A DNA stretch of 64,000 nucleotides from Brucella haematophila (GCF_005938105.1 NZ_VCPE01000016.1:62001-126000), one strand, 5' to 3'; shown: positions 1 through 9,012, numbered from the stretch's first letter. Translations and numbers: made by a program. Notes: generated by a model from the letters alone, not told the origin.

Positions 1-576
1 GCAGTTCGAATCGATCACAGCAACAACCGGAATGCCAAGACGCTTGGCTTCCTGGATAGCAATTGCTTCCTTGTTGGTGTCGATGATGAAGATCAGGTCA
101 GGAACCGAACCCATGTCCTTGATACCGCCGAGTGCGCGGTCAAGCTTTTCACGCTCACGCTGAAGGTTCAGAAGTTCCTTCTTGGTGAAGCCCTGGCCTT
201 CGCCGGCCAGAAGTTCGTCGAGCTTGCGCAGACGCTGGATCGAGTTGGAGATCGTCTTCCAGTTGGTCATCATGCCGCCGAGCCAGCGGGCGTTGACATA
301 GTACTGAGCCGAACGGTTTGCTGCATCGGCAATGATGTCCGAAGCCTGACGCTTCGTGCCGACGAACAGAACGCGACCGCCGCGAGCAACGGTGTCCGAA
401 ACGATCTTCAGCGCATTGTGCAGCAGAGGAACGGTCTGGGACAGGTCCATGATGTGGATGTTGTTACGAGCGCCATAGATGAAAGGCGCCATCTTCGGGT
501 TCCAGCGGTGGGTCTGGTGGCCGAAGTGAACACCAGCTTCCAGAAGCTGGCGCATGCTGAAATCAGGCAATGCCAT
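1..576 (-). CDS. rpsB: 30S ribosomal protein S2 (partial, C-terminus outside window)
   Basis: The reverse strand reads [20 protein letters not shown] from an ATG at 574-576, the standard S2 N-terminus with the GVHFGHQT signature. S2 joins the 30S subunit late and helps S1 bind. The frame is open to the window edge, so about 190 residues are visible and the C-terminus is missing. The downstream neighbour, usually tsf in this family of genomes, would lie outside. The gene is preceded by a structured leader and a purine-rich ribosome binding site (GGAAAA) close to the ATG. Confidence 0.97.
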   Translation of the reverse strand, partial: MALPDFSMRQLLEAGVHFGHQTHRWNPKMAPFIYGARNNIHIMDLSQTVPLLHNALKIVSDTVARGGRVLFVGTKRQASDIIADAANRSAQYYVNARWLGGMMTNWKTISNSIQRLRKLDELLAGEGQGFTKKELLNLQREREKLDRALGGIKDMGSVPDLIFIIDTNKEAIAIQEAKRLGIPVVAVIDSNC

Positions 577-740
577 CTTTATTTTCCTTTTCCGGTTTAA
601 CCTCCACGGGCTGAGGCGATTGCTCGCCACCGGAGGTTCTTGCCGGATTTCTCCCGACAAAAGCCCAATCCCGTGTGTGGAATAGGCGCGCTGTTAACTG
701 ATCGCGCCATGAATTGCAAGACGTTTGGCCAATATACCTC
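577..740 (-). promoter_or_regulatory. rpsB promoter and structured 5' leader
   Basis: Upstream of rpsB the reverse strand holds AACCTCC and GGAGGTT as complementary arms (near 632-638 and 599-605) enclosing a GGCGA/TCGCC hairpin. Further upstream is a possible sigma-70 promoter (TTGCAA, 16 bases, TTAACA) near 695-720. A leader hairpin directly before an S2 start would fit translational autoregulation, but that role is inferred; it does not obviously match the enterobacterial rpsB leader. Confidence 0.4.
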
Positions 741-895
741 AATCCGTCCGCAGGATGAAAGCGTTTCAACGCCCGCGACCGGATTATGGACTCATACAAG
801 CCCCCCAAGGATTAAATTCTACTCGATCGAAACACCAAGCAAAGATAACAGCAATGCAAATAATATCTTTTTCATATAAAAATCCATTAAAGTAA

Positions 896-925
896 TAAAA
901 AAGCTACAATGCTGAACATTGTAGC
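896..925 (-). terminator. Rho-independent terminator after eipB
   Basis: On the reverse strand GCTACAATG and CATTGTAGC pair as a 9-bp stem with a 5-base loop, followed by a run of seven T. It lies 32 bases past the eipB stop, so it ends that transcript. Confidence 0.85.
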
Positions 926-956
926 CTCAATATAAATATATGTCACTTTACATTTA

Positions 957-1808
957 CTATTTGCAGCTGGCCTTCTGATCAGCCTTGTTAAACACATCCA
1001 GCTTTACCAGTTTACCGCGCATGGCGAAGTCACCATAATCCATGGTGAGGTCGCGGGTTATGCCGTTGCGGTAAAGTTTGAAGTTGATGCGGTAGATTGG
1101 CAGTCCGTCCTGCTTTTCCTTGTCATCGAAATAAGCAATCGTCACTGGCCAGACTGGATCCTTGGAAAACTGACCCATGAACTTGGTTTCGTCGTCGGTT
1201 GGATTCTGTCCCTTCCCGACGACAACCGTGGTCGCGACCACGCGGTCGGCATCTTCAGACGCATCAAACAGCGAAGTCTGATAAAACTTCTCGCCTGCTT
1301 CCGCCTTGCCGATCAGCTCTTCCATATGTTGGGTCGGAAACTGCGTTGCGCGCAGATCGATCTTGTTTTCCTTCGGCTTTGAAAGTTCCACAACCGTCTT
1401 GCCGCCCTCAAGCTTGGCATCGCCGCGCACTTCCTTGACGAGATCCTTGTCAACGAAGGTTTTGTTGACGAAGCGGAAGGTCTTGCCGTCGTTGCCTTCA
1501 AACGTTGTGGTCTGCTGATCGGTCACGCGCTGCGGCTGTTCTTCCATGTCGATCCGGGTCACGAAACGGAAATTGGTCGTATAGCCTTCGCAGGCCGATC
1601 CGTTGAACTCGTAAACCATGCGCCCGGTCAGACCACTGATCCCGGACTTTTCATCGGCACGGTCCAGTGTCAGATCGTAAACGGCGCGGTGCGGCACCAG
1701 CGTTACAGTCGAAGCCGCTTGGGCCACGCCCGCAAGTCCAGCCCACACACAGGCAGCGGTTCCACTTGCAGCTACAGCAACCTTAAAACCCGGCTTCAAA
1801 AAACGCAT
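957..1808 (-). CDS. eipB: EipB, periplasmic cell-envelope integrity protein (DUF1849)
   Basis: The predicted protein has 283 residues from the ATG at 1806-1808. A longer frame starting at 1838 adds ten residues that do not look like a signal peptide start. The N-terminus MRFLKPGFKVAVAASGTAA... followed by ...AQAAS is a Sec signal peptide. The mature part matches the DUF1849 family (HRAVYDLTL, GRMVYEFNGSACEGY, TTNFRF, and the terminal DQKASCK). The two conserved cysteines, one in SACEGY and one near the C-terminus, are those expected to form the disulfide. In Brucella abortus EipB is a beta-spiral periplasmic protein needed for envelope integrity and virulence. It stands alone with its own terminator. 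Confidence 0.9.
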   Translation of the reverse strand: MRFLKPGFKVAVAASGTAACVWAGLAGVAQAASTVTLVPHRAVYDLTLDRADEKSGISGLTGRMVYEFNGSACEGYTTNFRFVTRIDMEEQPQRVTDQQTTTFEGNDGKTFRFVNKTFVDKDLVKEVRGDAKLEGGKTVVELSKPKENKIDLRATQFPTQHMEELIGKAEAGEKFYQTSLFDASEDADRVVATTVVVGKGQNPTDDETKFMGQFSKDPVWPVTIAYFDDKEKQDGLPIYRINFKLYRNGITRDLTMDYGDFAMRGKLVKLDVFNKADQKASCK

Positions 1809-1950
1809 ACATGAATCTCCCGATGAGTTGACAAGCATGATAAAAAAACTCGTGGCGGAAGCGAGGCAAAAAACGCACCCTTCCCAAAAGCTTCACCGAT
1901 TCTGCCTATAGGTTGACGGAGAAGTCCCTTTGCAAGCAAGGATTAATGCA

Positions 1951-2415
1951 ATGACCGACACGATCGAGAGCCGCCTGAAAAATCTGGGTATATCCCTGCC
2001 GGTAGCGGCTGCACCTGCCGCAAACTACGTCCCCTTTGCTGAAACAGGCTCGCTTTTGCTCACTTCGGGCCAGTTGCCGCTGGAAAATGGCAAACTTGTG
2101 CACACTGGCCAGGTTGGCGACAAATTGACGGTTGCCCATGGGCAGGTCGCAGCGCGCGCCTGCGCCGTGAATATTCTGGCACAGGCCAAGGCTGCACTCG
2201 GCGATCTTGAGAAGATCAAGCGTATCGTGAAGATCACCGTTTTCGTGTCGTCGACAGCCGATTTTGTTGAACAGCATCTCGTCGCCAATGGCGCGTCTGA
2301 CCTGCTCGTCGCCGTTCTGGGCGATGCAGGCAAACATGCGCGTTCGGCTGTCGGCGTCGCCAGCCTGCCGCTCAACGCACCGGTTGAAGTCGAAGCGATT
2401 ATCGAGGTTGCATAA
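1951..2415 (+). CDS. RidA family (YjgF/YER057c/UK114) protein
   Basis: A 154-residue protein. RidA enzymes hydrolyse reactive enamine/imine intermediates from PLP enzymes; some subfamilies lack this activity. The family core is visible: GQLPLENGKL, ARACAVNILAQAKAALGDL, and the segment HARSAVGVASLPLNAPVEVEAI carrying the conserved arginine and the terminal glutamate-rich strand. The ATG at 1951 is preferred to an upstream TTG at 1930. The stop overlaps the next start (TAATG), so translation of the phosphodiesterase is probably coupled. The exact RidA subfamily is not settled. Confidence 0.9.
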   Translation: MTDTIESRLKNLGISLPVAAAPAANYVPFAETGSLLLTSGQLPLENGKLVHTGQVGDKLTVAHGQVAARACAVNILAQAKAALGDLEKIKRIVKITVFVSSTADFVEQHLVANGASDLLVAVLGDAGKHARSAVGVASLPLNAPVEVEAIIEVA

Positions 2416-3140
2416 TGTCCTCCATCGAATGGCTCGCAAAGCGCCCAATAGCGCACCGCGGATTGCATGATCTGAACAAGACCCGTTGGGAAAACACGCT
2501 GGCAGCCTTTGAAGCTGCCGCCAAGGCTGGCTTTGCCATCGAATGCGACGTGCATTTGACGAAAGACGGCGGCGTGGTCGTTTTCCATGATGACGACCTG
2601 CAACGCCTTGCAGGGCGCGAGGGCCGTATCAGCGATCTGACGCTGGCTGAAGCAACCGCGCTTCATGTCGGCGGCACTGATGAGCATGTCCCGACGCTTC
2701 GCCAGATGCTTGATCTGGTCGATGGTCGGGTTCCACTGGTGATCGAGCTGAAAGGCATCGAAGGTCGTGACGACGGGCTGGTCGCGGCCGTTGCGCGTGA
2801 ACTCGCCGGATACAAGGGCGAAGCCGCCATCATGTCGTTCGACCATCACCTGATCCGCCGCTTTGCAAGCGACGCGCCGGGCATTCCGGGCGGGCTGACT
2901 GCGGAAGGCACCCGTGCGCAGGATTTCGAAGCGCATTTTTCCATGCTCGCGCATGGCATTTCCTTCGTATCCTATAATGTGCACCATCTGCCGAACCCGT
3001 TCGTCACCTTCGTGCGGGAAAAGCTGCATATGCCGGTCATCAGCTGGACCGTCCGTGACCGCGAGATGCAAAAGCACAGCGAACTCAATGTCGAACAGAT
3101 AACGTTCGAAGGGTTCGATCCGCGCGCATTGGTCGCCTGA
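2415..3140 (+). CDS. glycerophosphodiester phosphodiesterase family protein
   Basis: A 241-residue GDPD-fold TIM barrel. It carries the catalytic signature: H14-R15 in AHRGLHD, E43 and D45 in IECDVHLTKDG, and H58 in VFHDD. No signal peptide is seen, so it is cytosolic, like UgpQ, and likely releases glycerol-3-phosphate from deacylated phospholipids. It shares a TAATG junction with the RidA-family gene and is followed after 16 bases by the FemAB-like gene, so the three form one operon. Substrate is inferred from the family. Confidence 0.9.
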   Translation: MSSIEWLAKRPIAHRGLHDLNKTRWENTLAAFEAAAKAGFAIECDVHLTKDGGVVVFHDDDLQRLAGREGRISDLTLAEATALHVGGTDEHVPTLRQMLDLVDGRVPLVIELKGIEGRDDGLVAAVARELAGYKGEAAIMSFDHHLIRRFASDAPGIPGGLTAEGTRAQDFEAHFSMLAHGISFVSYNVHHLPNPFVTFVREKLHMPVISWTVRDREMQKHSELNVEQITFEGFDPRALVA

Positions 3141-3156
3141 CAGCAAAGGATTTGCG

Positions 3157-4347
3157 GTGAACGACGAAGATCCGCACAGTGAAGAAAGCTTCGTTCTTCG
3201 CATCGTTGAAAATATCAGCGAATTTACGGAAGACGAGTGGAGCAATCTTGCCGGGGCCTCCCGGCAGGATGCGACCTATAATCCTTTTACGACCCGCGCT
3301 TTCCTGTCCGCTCTGGAAGAGTCGGGTTCCGTTTCTCGAAAGGCAGGTTGGCTGCCGCGCCATTTGCGCCTGGAAAACAATCGCGGCGAATTGTTCGGTG
3401 TCGTACCGAATTATCTCAAGGGACACAGCCAGGGCGAATATGTGTTCGACCATGGCTGGGCGGATGCATTTGAGCGCGCGGGCGGGCGTTACTACCCGAA
3501 ATTTCAGGCGGCAATCCCTTTCACCCCGGCAACCGGGCCGCGCCTGCTTAACCACATCGCCTATGACGGCGAAGCTGTGCGACTGGCACTGGCAGGCGGT
3601 TTACGCGAGCTGACGGATCAGGCAGGCGTATCCTCCGCACACGTAACCTTTGCCCTGCCCGATGAAATAACAGCGCTTGAACGCGCAGGCTTCCTCCATC
3701 GAACAGACCAGCAGTTTCATTTTATAAACAATGGCTTTGCCAATTATGATGACTTCCTGAGTGAGCTTGTTTCGCGCAAACGCAAAGCGCTGAAAAAGGA
3801 ACGTCGCGAGGCGCTGTCCGACGGCATTGAAATTGAGTGGCTGACCGGCAGCGACCTGACGGAAGCGGTCTGGGAGGATTTCTTTGCGTTCTACATGGAC
3901 ACAGGCAGCCGCAAATGGGGCCGCCCCTATCTCAACCGCAAGTTCTATTCGCTGATCGGCCAGAATATGGCCGAGGATATTCTGCTGGTCATGGCGAAAC
4001 GTGCCGGGCGCTATATCGCAGGCGCGATCAATTTCATTGGCGGCGACAGGCTGTTCGGCAGGCACTGGGGCTGTATCGAAGATCACCCCTTCCTGCATTT
4101 CGAGGTCTGCTATCATCAGGCCATCGATTTCGCCATTGAGCGCAAGTTGCGCGTGGTGGAAGCAGGCGCGCAGGGCGAACACAAGCTCGCGCGCGGCTAT
4201 GTGCCTGTTACCACCCATTCCGCGCATTATATCGTCAATGAGAGTTTCCGGGATGCCGTGAGCGACTATCTCGATCGGGAACGGCGCGAGGTTGCGCAAA
4301 TCCACGAGGCGCTGGAGGAACATACACCCTATCGCCACGAAGACTGA
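3157..4347 (+). CDS. FemAB-like GNAT-fold acyltransferase (DUF482)
   Basis: A 396-residue protein beginning at GTG 3157, with AAAGGA eight bases upstream. It matches the proteobacterial FemAB-like/DUF482 family: SNLAGASRQDATYNPF near the N-terminus, FDHGWADAFERAG and YYPKFQAAIPFTP in the middle, and RGYVPVTTHSAHYI near the end. These are double-GNAT-fold proteins annotated as possible peptidoglycan or aminoacyl transferases; the true substrate is not known. It is the third gene of the RidA/GDPD run. Confidence 0.85.
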   Translation: MNDEDPHSEESFVLRIVENISEFTEDEWSNLAGASRQDATYNPFTTRAFLSALEESGSVSRKAGWLPRHLRLENNRGELFGVVPNYLKGHSQGEYVFDHGWADAFERAGGRYYPKFQAAIPFTPATGPRLLNHIAYDGEAVRLALAGGLRELTDQAGVSSAHVTFALPDEITALERAGFLHRTDQQFHFINNGFANYDDFLSELVSRKRKALKKERREALSDGIEIEWLTGSDLTEAVWEDFFAFYMDTGSRKWGRPYLNRKFYSLIGQNMAEDILLVMAKRAGRYIAGAINFIGGDRLFGRHWGCIEDHPFLHFEVCYHQAIDFAIERKLRVVEAGAQGEHKLARGYVPVTTHSAHYIVNESFRDAVSDYLDRERREVAQIHEALEEHTPYRHED

Positions 4348-4417
4348 TCCAACGAAGCTTGCCTAAATGCGCTCCATGCGGTCAGATTTGGCAAATTCCA
4401 GCATTGGAGAGAATCGC

Positions 4418-4840
4418 ATGTCTGCCACCTACGACGACAACAACATCTTCGCAAAAATCCTGCGCGGTGAAATTCCATCCACGCGCGTCTACGAAACCGA
4501 CGATGTCGTCGCCTTCATGGATGTCATGCCGCAGGGCACGGGCCACACGCTGGTCGTGCCGAAAGCACCCTCGCGCAACCTGCTCGACGCCAAGCCCGAG
4601 ACACTGGCTGTTGTCATCGAAACCGTGCAGAAAATGGCACAGGCCGTGAAGAAGGCTTTCAATGCCGATGGCGTCACCGTCATGCAGTTTAACGAACCGG
4701 CTTCCGGCCAGACCGTCTACCATCTGCATTTCCATGTCATTCCGCGTTTTGAGGGCGTCGCTCTCAAGCCGCATACCGGCCAGATGGAAGACCCCGCCGT
4801 TCTTTCAGCAAATGCTGAGAAAATTCGCGCAGCGCTCTGA
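4418..4840 (+). CDS. HIT family hydrolase
   Basis: A 140-residue histidine-triad protein. The catalytic triad HxHxH is seen at H102, H104 and H106 (HLHFHVIP), with the N-terminal ...FAKILRGEIP and D-MPQGTGHTLVVPK segments typical of Hint-like bacterial members. Such proteins hydrolyse nucleoside phosphoramidates or AMP-linked substrates. The ATG at 4418 is chosen because GGAGAG lies just upstream; an in-frame ATG at 4367 adds 17 unrelated residues. It is 70 bases after the FemAB-like gene and may be in the same transcript. Confidence 0.92.
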   Translation: MSATYDDNNIFAKILRGEIPSTRVYETDDVVAFMDVMPQGTGHTLVVPKAPSRNLLDAKPETLAVVIETVQKMAQAVKKAFNADGVTVMQFNEPASGQTVYHLHFHVIPRFEGVALKPHTGQMEDPAVLSANAEKIRAAL

Positions 4841-4852
4841 TAAGACTCTTTT

Positions 4853-5200
4853 TTAAAGCGTGAGCAACCCGGTAACCAGCAGGATTTCCGCGACCGCGAT
4901 GCCGACGAGCAAACGCTTGCCGGCCATCAGATAAGCGGCGAATCCTGCGCCGGCTGCTCCAACCCGCAGCCAGATCGGCGAATCAGCGAGAGCGCCGTTC
5001 GGATAAAGAATAAGCTGCGCAATCACGCCTGCGACCAGCGCCGTTGCGATGCACCGCACCAGCACGAGAAGCTCGGAATCCTCACGCACCCGTCCGCCAA
5101 CGATCACGCCCATGACGCGAAAGATATAGGTTGGCAGCGATCCCGCCAGTATGATGAAGACGAATGGCCACCACCAGCTGTCGAAACTGTTCCAGTTCAT
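4853..5200 (-). CDS. azlD: AzlD family small transport subunit
   Basis: A 115-residue hydrophobic protein with about four membrane segments and the AzlD signature (RVMGVIVGGRVREDSELLVLVRCIATALVAGVIAQLI). AzlD is the small partner of AzlC in branched-chain amino acid export. Its ATG overlaps the azlC stop by 4 bases, so the pair is translationally coupled. It converges with the HIT gene, with only 12 bases between the stops. Confidence 0.9.
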   Translation of the reverse strand: MNWNSFDSWWWPFVFIILAGSLPTYIFRVMGVIVGGRVREDSELLVLVRCIATALVAGVIAQLILYPNGALADSPIWLRVGAAGAGFAAYLMAGKRLLVGIAVAEILLVTGLLTL

Positions 5201-5973
5201 AGCGCCTCCTCCTTCGCCAAGCTACGCTTCCGGTGGAAGCCAAAGGCGATCAGGCCGCCAACAATACCGGTGCAGAGCAAGTCATATCCCGACATAAACA
5301 GGTGAAAGACCGGAAAAAGCAGCAGGCCGGACGCCATGGCGACCTGCCCTGCCCGTTCGCGTGCCGACCGCCAGAGCGAGGTTAGAAAATACATCGGCGT
5401 GAGCAGGAAAAGTGCAGCAAACACAACCGGCGGGAACGAAGACGACAGCATATAGACAATCGCCACCACCAGCGCATTGGTGCCCACCAGAACCGAGCCG
5501 ATCCCGGCAAAATAGCTGGTGCGCATGTCGCGCGGGATGTTGCGCAACTCCTCCATCGCCATGACCCAAGCCGTGACCGCCACGAAATGGCACAGCGCCG
5601 CCAGTGTCAGCTTGCGCGTTTTCGGTCCTTTGAGTTCCGGCAGAAGCGCCACCACCATCGGCATAAGTCGTACCGACGACAGGCCGACGGCGAGCGCGGC
5701 TGCAGGCCATGTTGCGCCTGCACTGATGGCACCGATCAGTACGACCTTGGCCGGAAGCGCCCAGATGGTCAGCGTCATAAACACCGCCTGCCCGACCGAG
5801 ATGCCGCTTTCAATGGCAAGTCCGGCAAAGCCGACAAACGAACTCATCAGCAATATGGCAGGAATGCTGAAAATGCGCCCACAACCGCGCAGGAACCAAC
5901 GAAAATGCTGACCGCTATGCGCTGAAGTCAGGTCCTGTGGCGGAGGCTGATCGGGAAGTTGAGTCGCTGGCAT
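5197..5973 (-). CDS. azlC: AzlC family branched-chain amino acid permease subunit
   Basis: A 258-residue integral membrane protein with several hydrophobic helices. It matches AzlC: GISVGQAVFMTLTIWALPAKVVLIGAI, LSSVRLMPMVVALLPELKG, and the AFGFHRKRSL end. With AzlD it forms an exporter whose known substrates in relatives are branched-chain amino acids and analogues; the substrate here is inferred. The N-terminal about 30 residues are proline-rich and cytosolic. It is first in a two-gene operon. Confidence 0.9.
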   Translation of the reverse strand: MPATQLPDQPPPQDLTSAHSGQHFRWFLRGCGRIFSIPAILLMSSFVGFAGLAIESGISVGQAVFMTLTIWALPAKVVLIGAISAGATWPAAALAVGLSSVRLMPMVVALLPELKGPKTRKLTLAALCHFVAVTAWVMAMEELRNIPRDMRTSYFAGIGSVLVGTNALVVAIVYMLSSSFPPVVFAALFLLTPMYFLTSLWRSARERAGQVAMASGLLLFPVFHLFMSGYDLLCTGIVGGLIAFGFHRKRSLAKEEAL

Positions 5974-5983
5974 GAAGTCACGT

Positions 5984-6080
5984 TAGAGCATTTCCAGCAA
6001 AAGTGCGAAGCATCTAAGCAGGGAAATCAGTCCACTGGACTGATTTTTGGTCCCGCTTCGATGCGTCGGATAATGCGCGA
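5984..6080. repeat. Rhizobial-type palindromic intergenic repeat
   Basis: Between azlC and clpA lies an element opening AGAGCATTTCCAGCAAAAGTG and containing a perfect palindrome, AAATCAGTCCA, one base, TGGACTGATTT (6024-6046). It is flanked by loosely complementary GCGAAGCATC and GCTTCGATGCG. Its style matches the repeated intergenic palindromes of Brucella and related genomes. Copy number cannot be measured within this window. Confidence 0.6.
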
Positions 6081-6116
6081 AAACAAACGGATAGAGCGGC
6101 TCATCTCAAACAAAAA

Positions 6117-6138
6117 CGGCCCCTCCGAAGAGGGGCCG
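6117..6138 (-). terminator. Rho-independent terminator after clpA
   Basis: The reverse strand reads CGGCCCCTC, TTCG loop, GAGGGGCCG then TTTTTGTTT. The GC-rich stem, UUCG-type tetraloop and T-run 12 bases beyond the clpA stop make a strong intrinsic terminator. Confidence 0.93.
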
Positions 6139-6150
6139 CCTTATCAGGCT

Positions 6151-8640
6151 TTACTTCTTGCGCGGTACTTTCGGTACCGATGACTTGGCAGCCGAAGCTT
6201 TCGGCGCCGCCTTGGCGGCTGGCTTCGGAGCTGGTTCGTCCTTACCGGCGAGAACCTTTTCCTTTTCAGCCTTCTTCGGCGCGGCCTTCCGACGAGGAGA
6301 AATCTTCTTCTCCGCCGGAATGTCCTTCTTCGGCTTCACAGGCTGCTCGGCAACCGATTCCAGTGACAGGTCGGTCTTGCCGTCTGCCTTGGTGATCACG
6401 TCGACGCGCACCGTGCCGCCATGCTTAAGCTTTCCGAACAGCACTTCATCGGCCAGCGGCTTCTTGATGTGCTCCTGAATGACACGTCCAAGTGGGCGTG
6501 CACCCATGCGCTCATCATAGCCCTTGTCGGCAAGCCATGCGATTGCGCCTTCAGTCAGTTCGAAGGTAACACCACGTTCGGCAAGCTGTGCTTCCAGTTG
6601 AAGAACGAACTTCTGCACGACCTGATGAATAACCGGAACCGGCAGCGGACCGAACGGAATGATCGCATCGAGACGGTTGCGGAACTCCGGCGTGAACAGC
6701 CGGTTGATCGCTTCCATATCGTCGCCTTCACGCCGCGTGGAGCCGAAGCCAATTGCCGCTCTGGCCATATCCGACGCACCGGCATTGGTGGTCATGATCA
6801 GGATCACGTTGCGGAAATCGATCTTCTTGCCGTTATGGTCAGTCAGCGAGCCATGATCCATGACCTGCAACAGAATGTTGTAGAGGTCCGGATGCGCCTT
6901 CTCGATTTCGTCGAGCAGCAGCACGCAATGCGGATGCTGATCGACGCCATCGGTCAGAAGACCGCCCTGGTCGAACCCGACATAGCCGGGAGGTGCACCG
7001 ATCAGCCGCGAAACCGTATGGCGCTCCATATATTCCGACATGTCGAAACGCAGAAGCTCCACACCGAGCGAAGCAGCAAGCTGCTTGGCAACTTCCGTCT
7101 TACCGACGCCGGTTGGGCCGGAGAACAGATAGGAGCCGATTGGCTTGTCCGGTTCACGCAGACCCGCACGAGCCAGCTTGATCGAGGCCGACAGCGCTTC
7201 GATAGCCAGATCCTGACCATAGACGACACGTTTCAGTTCCGCATCGAGATGCGACAGGACCAGTTCGTCATCCTTCGAGACGGACTTCGGCGGAATACGG
7301 GCCATCGTCGCGATAGTCGCTTCGATTTCCTTTACGCCGATGGTCTTCTTGCGCTTGTTTTCCGGCAAAAGCATCTGGCTCGCACCGGTTTCGTCGATCA
7401 CATCAATCGCCTTGTCGGGCAGCTTGCGATCCGAAATATAGCGCGCGGACAATTCCACCGCCGACTTGATGGCGTCGACCGTGTATTTGACCTTGTGGAA
7501 ATCCTCGAAGTAAGGCTTCAGCCCCTTCATGATTTCAATCGCATCCGGGATCGACGGTTCATTGACGTCGATCTTCTGGAAACGACGCACAAGGGCGCGA
7601 TCCTTCTCGAAGAACTGGCGATATTCCTTATAGGTCGTCGATCCGATGCAACGAATCGCGCCGGAAGAAAGCGCAGGCTTGAGAAGGTTCGATGCATCCA
7701 TCGCACCGCCCGAAGTCGCACCGGCTCCGATGACCGTATGAATTTCGTCGATGAACAGAACCGCGCCCGGAAACTCTTCGAGTTCCTTCACGACCTGCTT
7801 CAGACGTTCTTCAAAGTCACCGCGATAGCGCGTTCCGGCCAGAAGCGTGCCCATGTCGAGCGAGAAAATCGTCGCGTCGGCGAGCGCTTCGGGAACCTGC
7901 CCCTCCACGATACGCTTTGCGAGACCCTCGGCAATGGCGGTCTTGCCGACGCCGGGATCGCCCACATAAAGCGGGTTGTTCTTCGAGCGGCGGCAAAGGA
8001 CCTGAATCGTCCGGCTGATTTCGCTGTCGCGACCGATCAGCGGATCAATACGACCGGCTTTGGCTTTGTCATTGAGGTTGACGCAGTAAGCGGACAAGGC
8101 GTCCTGCTTCTTCTTCGGTCCCTCTTCCTGCTCCCCACCGGGGCGCTGCTCCTCGCTCGGGCTTTCGGCACCGCGCGGCGAACGGGTTTCGCCGCTCTGT
8201 GGACGCTTGGAAATGCCGTGCGAAATATAGTTCACGGCATCGTAGCGGGTCATCTGCTGTTCCTGAAGGAAGTAGGCAGCATGGCTTTCCCGTTCCGCGA
8301 AGATGGCGACGAGCACATTGGCGCCCGTGACTTCTTCGCGATTCGACGACTGGACGTGAATGACTGCGCGCTGGATTACGCGCTGGAAGGCGGCCGTCGG
8401 TTTGGAATCCTCGTCATAGCCGGTGACGAGATTATCCAGTTCGCGATCGATATAATCGGTAACGACGCGCTTGAGGTGGTCCAGATCGACGTTGCAGGCG
8501 CGCATCACTGCGCCCGCATCCTGATCGTCGATCAGGGCAAGCAAAAGATGTTCGAGCGTAGCATATTCGTGATGCCGCTCGTTTGCGATTGTCAGGGCTT
8601 GATGCAGTGCCCTTTCAAGGCTGGGAGAGAACGATGGCAT
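6151..8640 (-). CDS. clpA: ATP-dependent Clp protease ATP-binding subunit ClpA
   Basis: An 829-residue AAA+ unfoldase that feeds substrates to ClpP. The N-domain (1-140) has the two Clp_N repeats. Walker A motifs are GDPGVGKT at 227-234 and GPTGVGKT at 508-515, with FIDEIH near 297. An AIGFGS loop in the second AAA+ module fits the ClpP-binding IGF/L tripeptide. It begins 6 bases after clpS, so the adaptor and unfoldase are co-transcribed. The last about 62 residues form a Lys/Ala/Pro-rich low-complexity tail not present in the 758-residue E. coli protein; its role is unknown. Confidence 0.97.
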   Translation of the reverse strand: MPSFSPSLERALHQALTIANERHHEYATLEHLLLALIDDQDAGAVMRACNVDLDHLKRVVTDYIDRELDNLVTGYDEDSKPTAAFQRVIQRAVIHVQSSNREEVTGANVLVAIFAERESHAAYFLQEQQMTRYDAVNYISHGISKRPQSGETRSPRGAESPSEEQRPGGEQEEGPKKKQDALSAYCVNLNDKAKAGRIDPLIGRDSEISRTIQVLCRRSKNNPLYVGDPGVGKTAIAEGLAKRIVEGQVPEALADATIFSLDMGTLLAGTRYRGDFEERLKQVVKELEEFPGAVLFIDEIHTVIGAGATSGGAMDASNLLKPALSSGAIRCIGSTTYKEYRQFFEKDRALVRRFQKIDVNEPSIPDAIEIMKGLKPYFEDFHKVKYTVDAIKSAVELSARYISDRKLPDKAIDVIDETGASQMLLPENKRKKTIGVKEIEATIATMARIPPKSVSKDDELVLSHLDAELKRVVYGQDLAIEALSASIKLARAGLREPDKPIGSYLFSGPTGVGKTEVAKQLAASLGVELLRFDMSEYMERHTVSRLIGAPPGYVGFDQGGLLTDGVDQHPHCVLLLDEIEKAHPDLYNILLQVMDHGSLTDHNGKKIDFRNVILIMTTNAGASDMARAAIGFGSTRREGDDMEAINRLFTPEFRNRLDAIIPFGPLPVPVIHQVVQKFVLQLEAQLAERGVTFELTEGAIAWLADKGYDERMGARPLGRVIQEHIKKPLADEVLFGKLKHGGTVRVDVITKADGKTDLSLESVAEQPVKPKKDIPAEKKISPRRKAAPKKAEKEKVLAGKDEPAPKPAAKAAPKASAAKSSVPKVPRKK

Positions 8641-8646
8641 ATGACC

Positions 8647-8997
8647 TCACTTTTTCTCCATCACGCATTGCAGCGGATGCTGATTCTGGCGGGCAAAATC
8701 CATGACCTGGCTCACTTTGGTCTCGGCGACTTCGTATGTAAATACACCGCATTCGCCGACACCGTGATTGTGAACATGCAGCATGATGCGCGTGGCATCA
8801 TCAAGGCTTTTTTGGAAAAAACGCTGCAGGACATGCACGACGAACTCCATAGGGGTGTAGTCGTCGTTTAGAAGCAGGACACGGTAGAGGCTGGGCTTCT
8901 TGGTTTTAGGCTGCGTGCGCGTGACCACAACGGTGCCGTTATCCGGCCCGTTCCCGCCATCGGTCTTGCTTTGCATGATTGTATTGAAATGCCTCAT
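8647..8997 (-). CDS. clpS: ATP-dependent Clp protease adaptor ClpS
   Basis: An adaptor that hands N-degron substrates to ClpA. The ClpS core is clear: [20 protein letters not shown], then [27 protein letters not shown], including the N-end-rule pocket residues of the LLNDDxTPMEFV segment. From the ATG at 8997 it has 116 residues. That start has AGG a few bases upstream; the next ATG at 8976 (MQSKTDGG) lacks a good Shine-Dalgarno but cannot be excluded. Rhizobia often carry a second ClpS elsewhere. Confidence 0.94.
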   Translation of the reverse strand: MRHFNTIMQSKTDGGNGPDNGTVVVTRTQPKTKKPSLYRVLLLNDDYTPMEFVVHVLQRFFQKSLDDATRIMLHVHNHGVGECGVFTYEVAETKVSQVMDFARQNQHPLQCVMEKK

Positions 8998-9012
8998 GAA
9001 ACCTGTACCCAA

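Noticed and set aside
6421-8871. 816-residue plus-strand frame opposite clpA and clpS
   Set aside because: It mirrors the well-conserved clpA-clpS genes. GC-biased third codon positions in the real genes create long antisense frames; the translation is rich in His/Arg/Asp with no domain.
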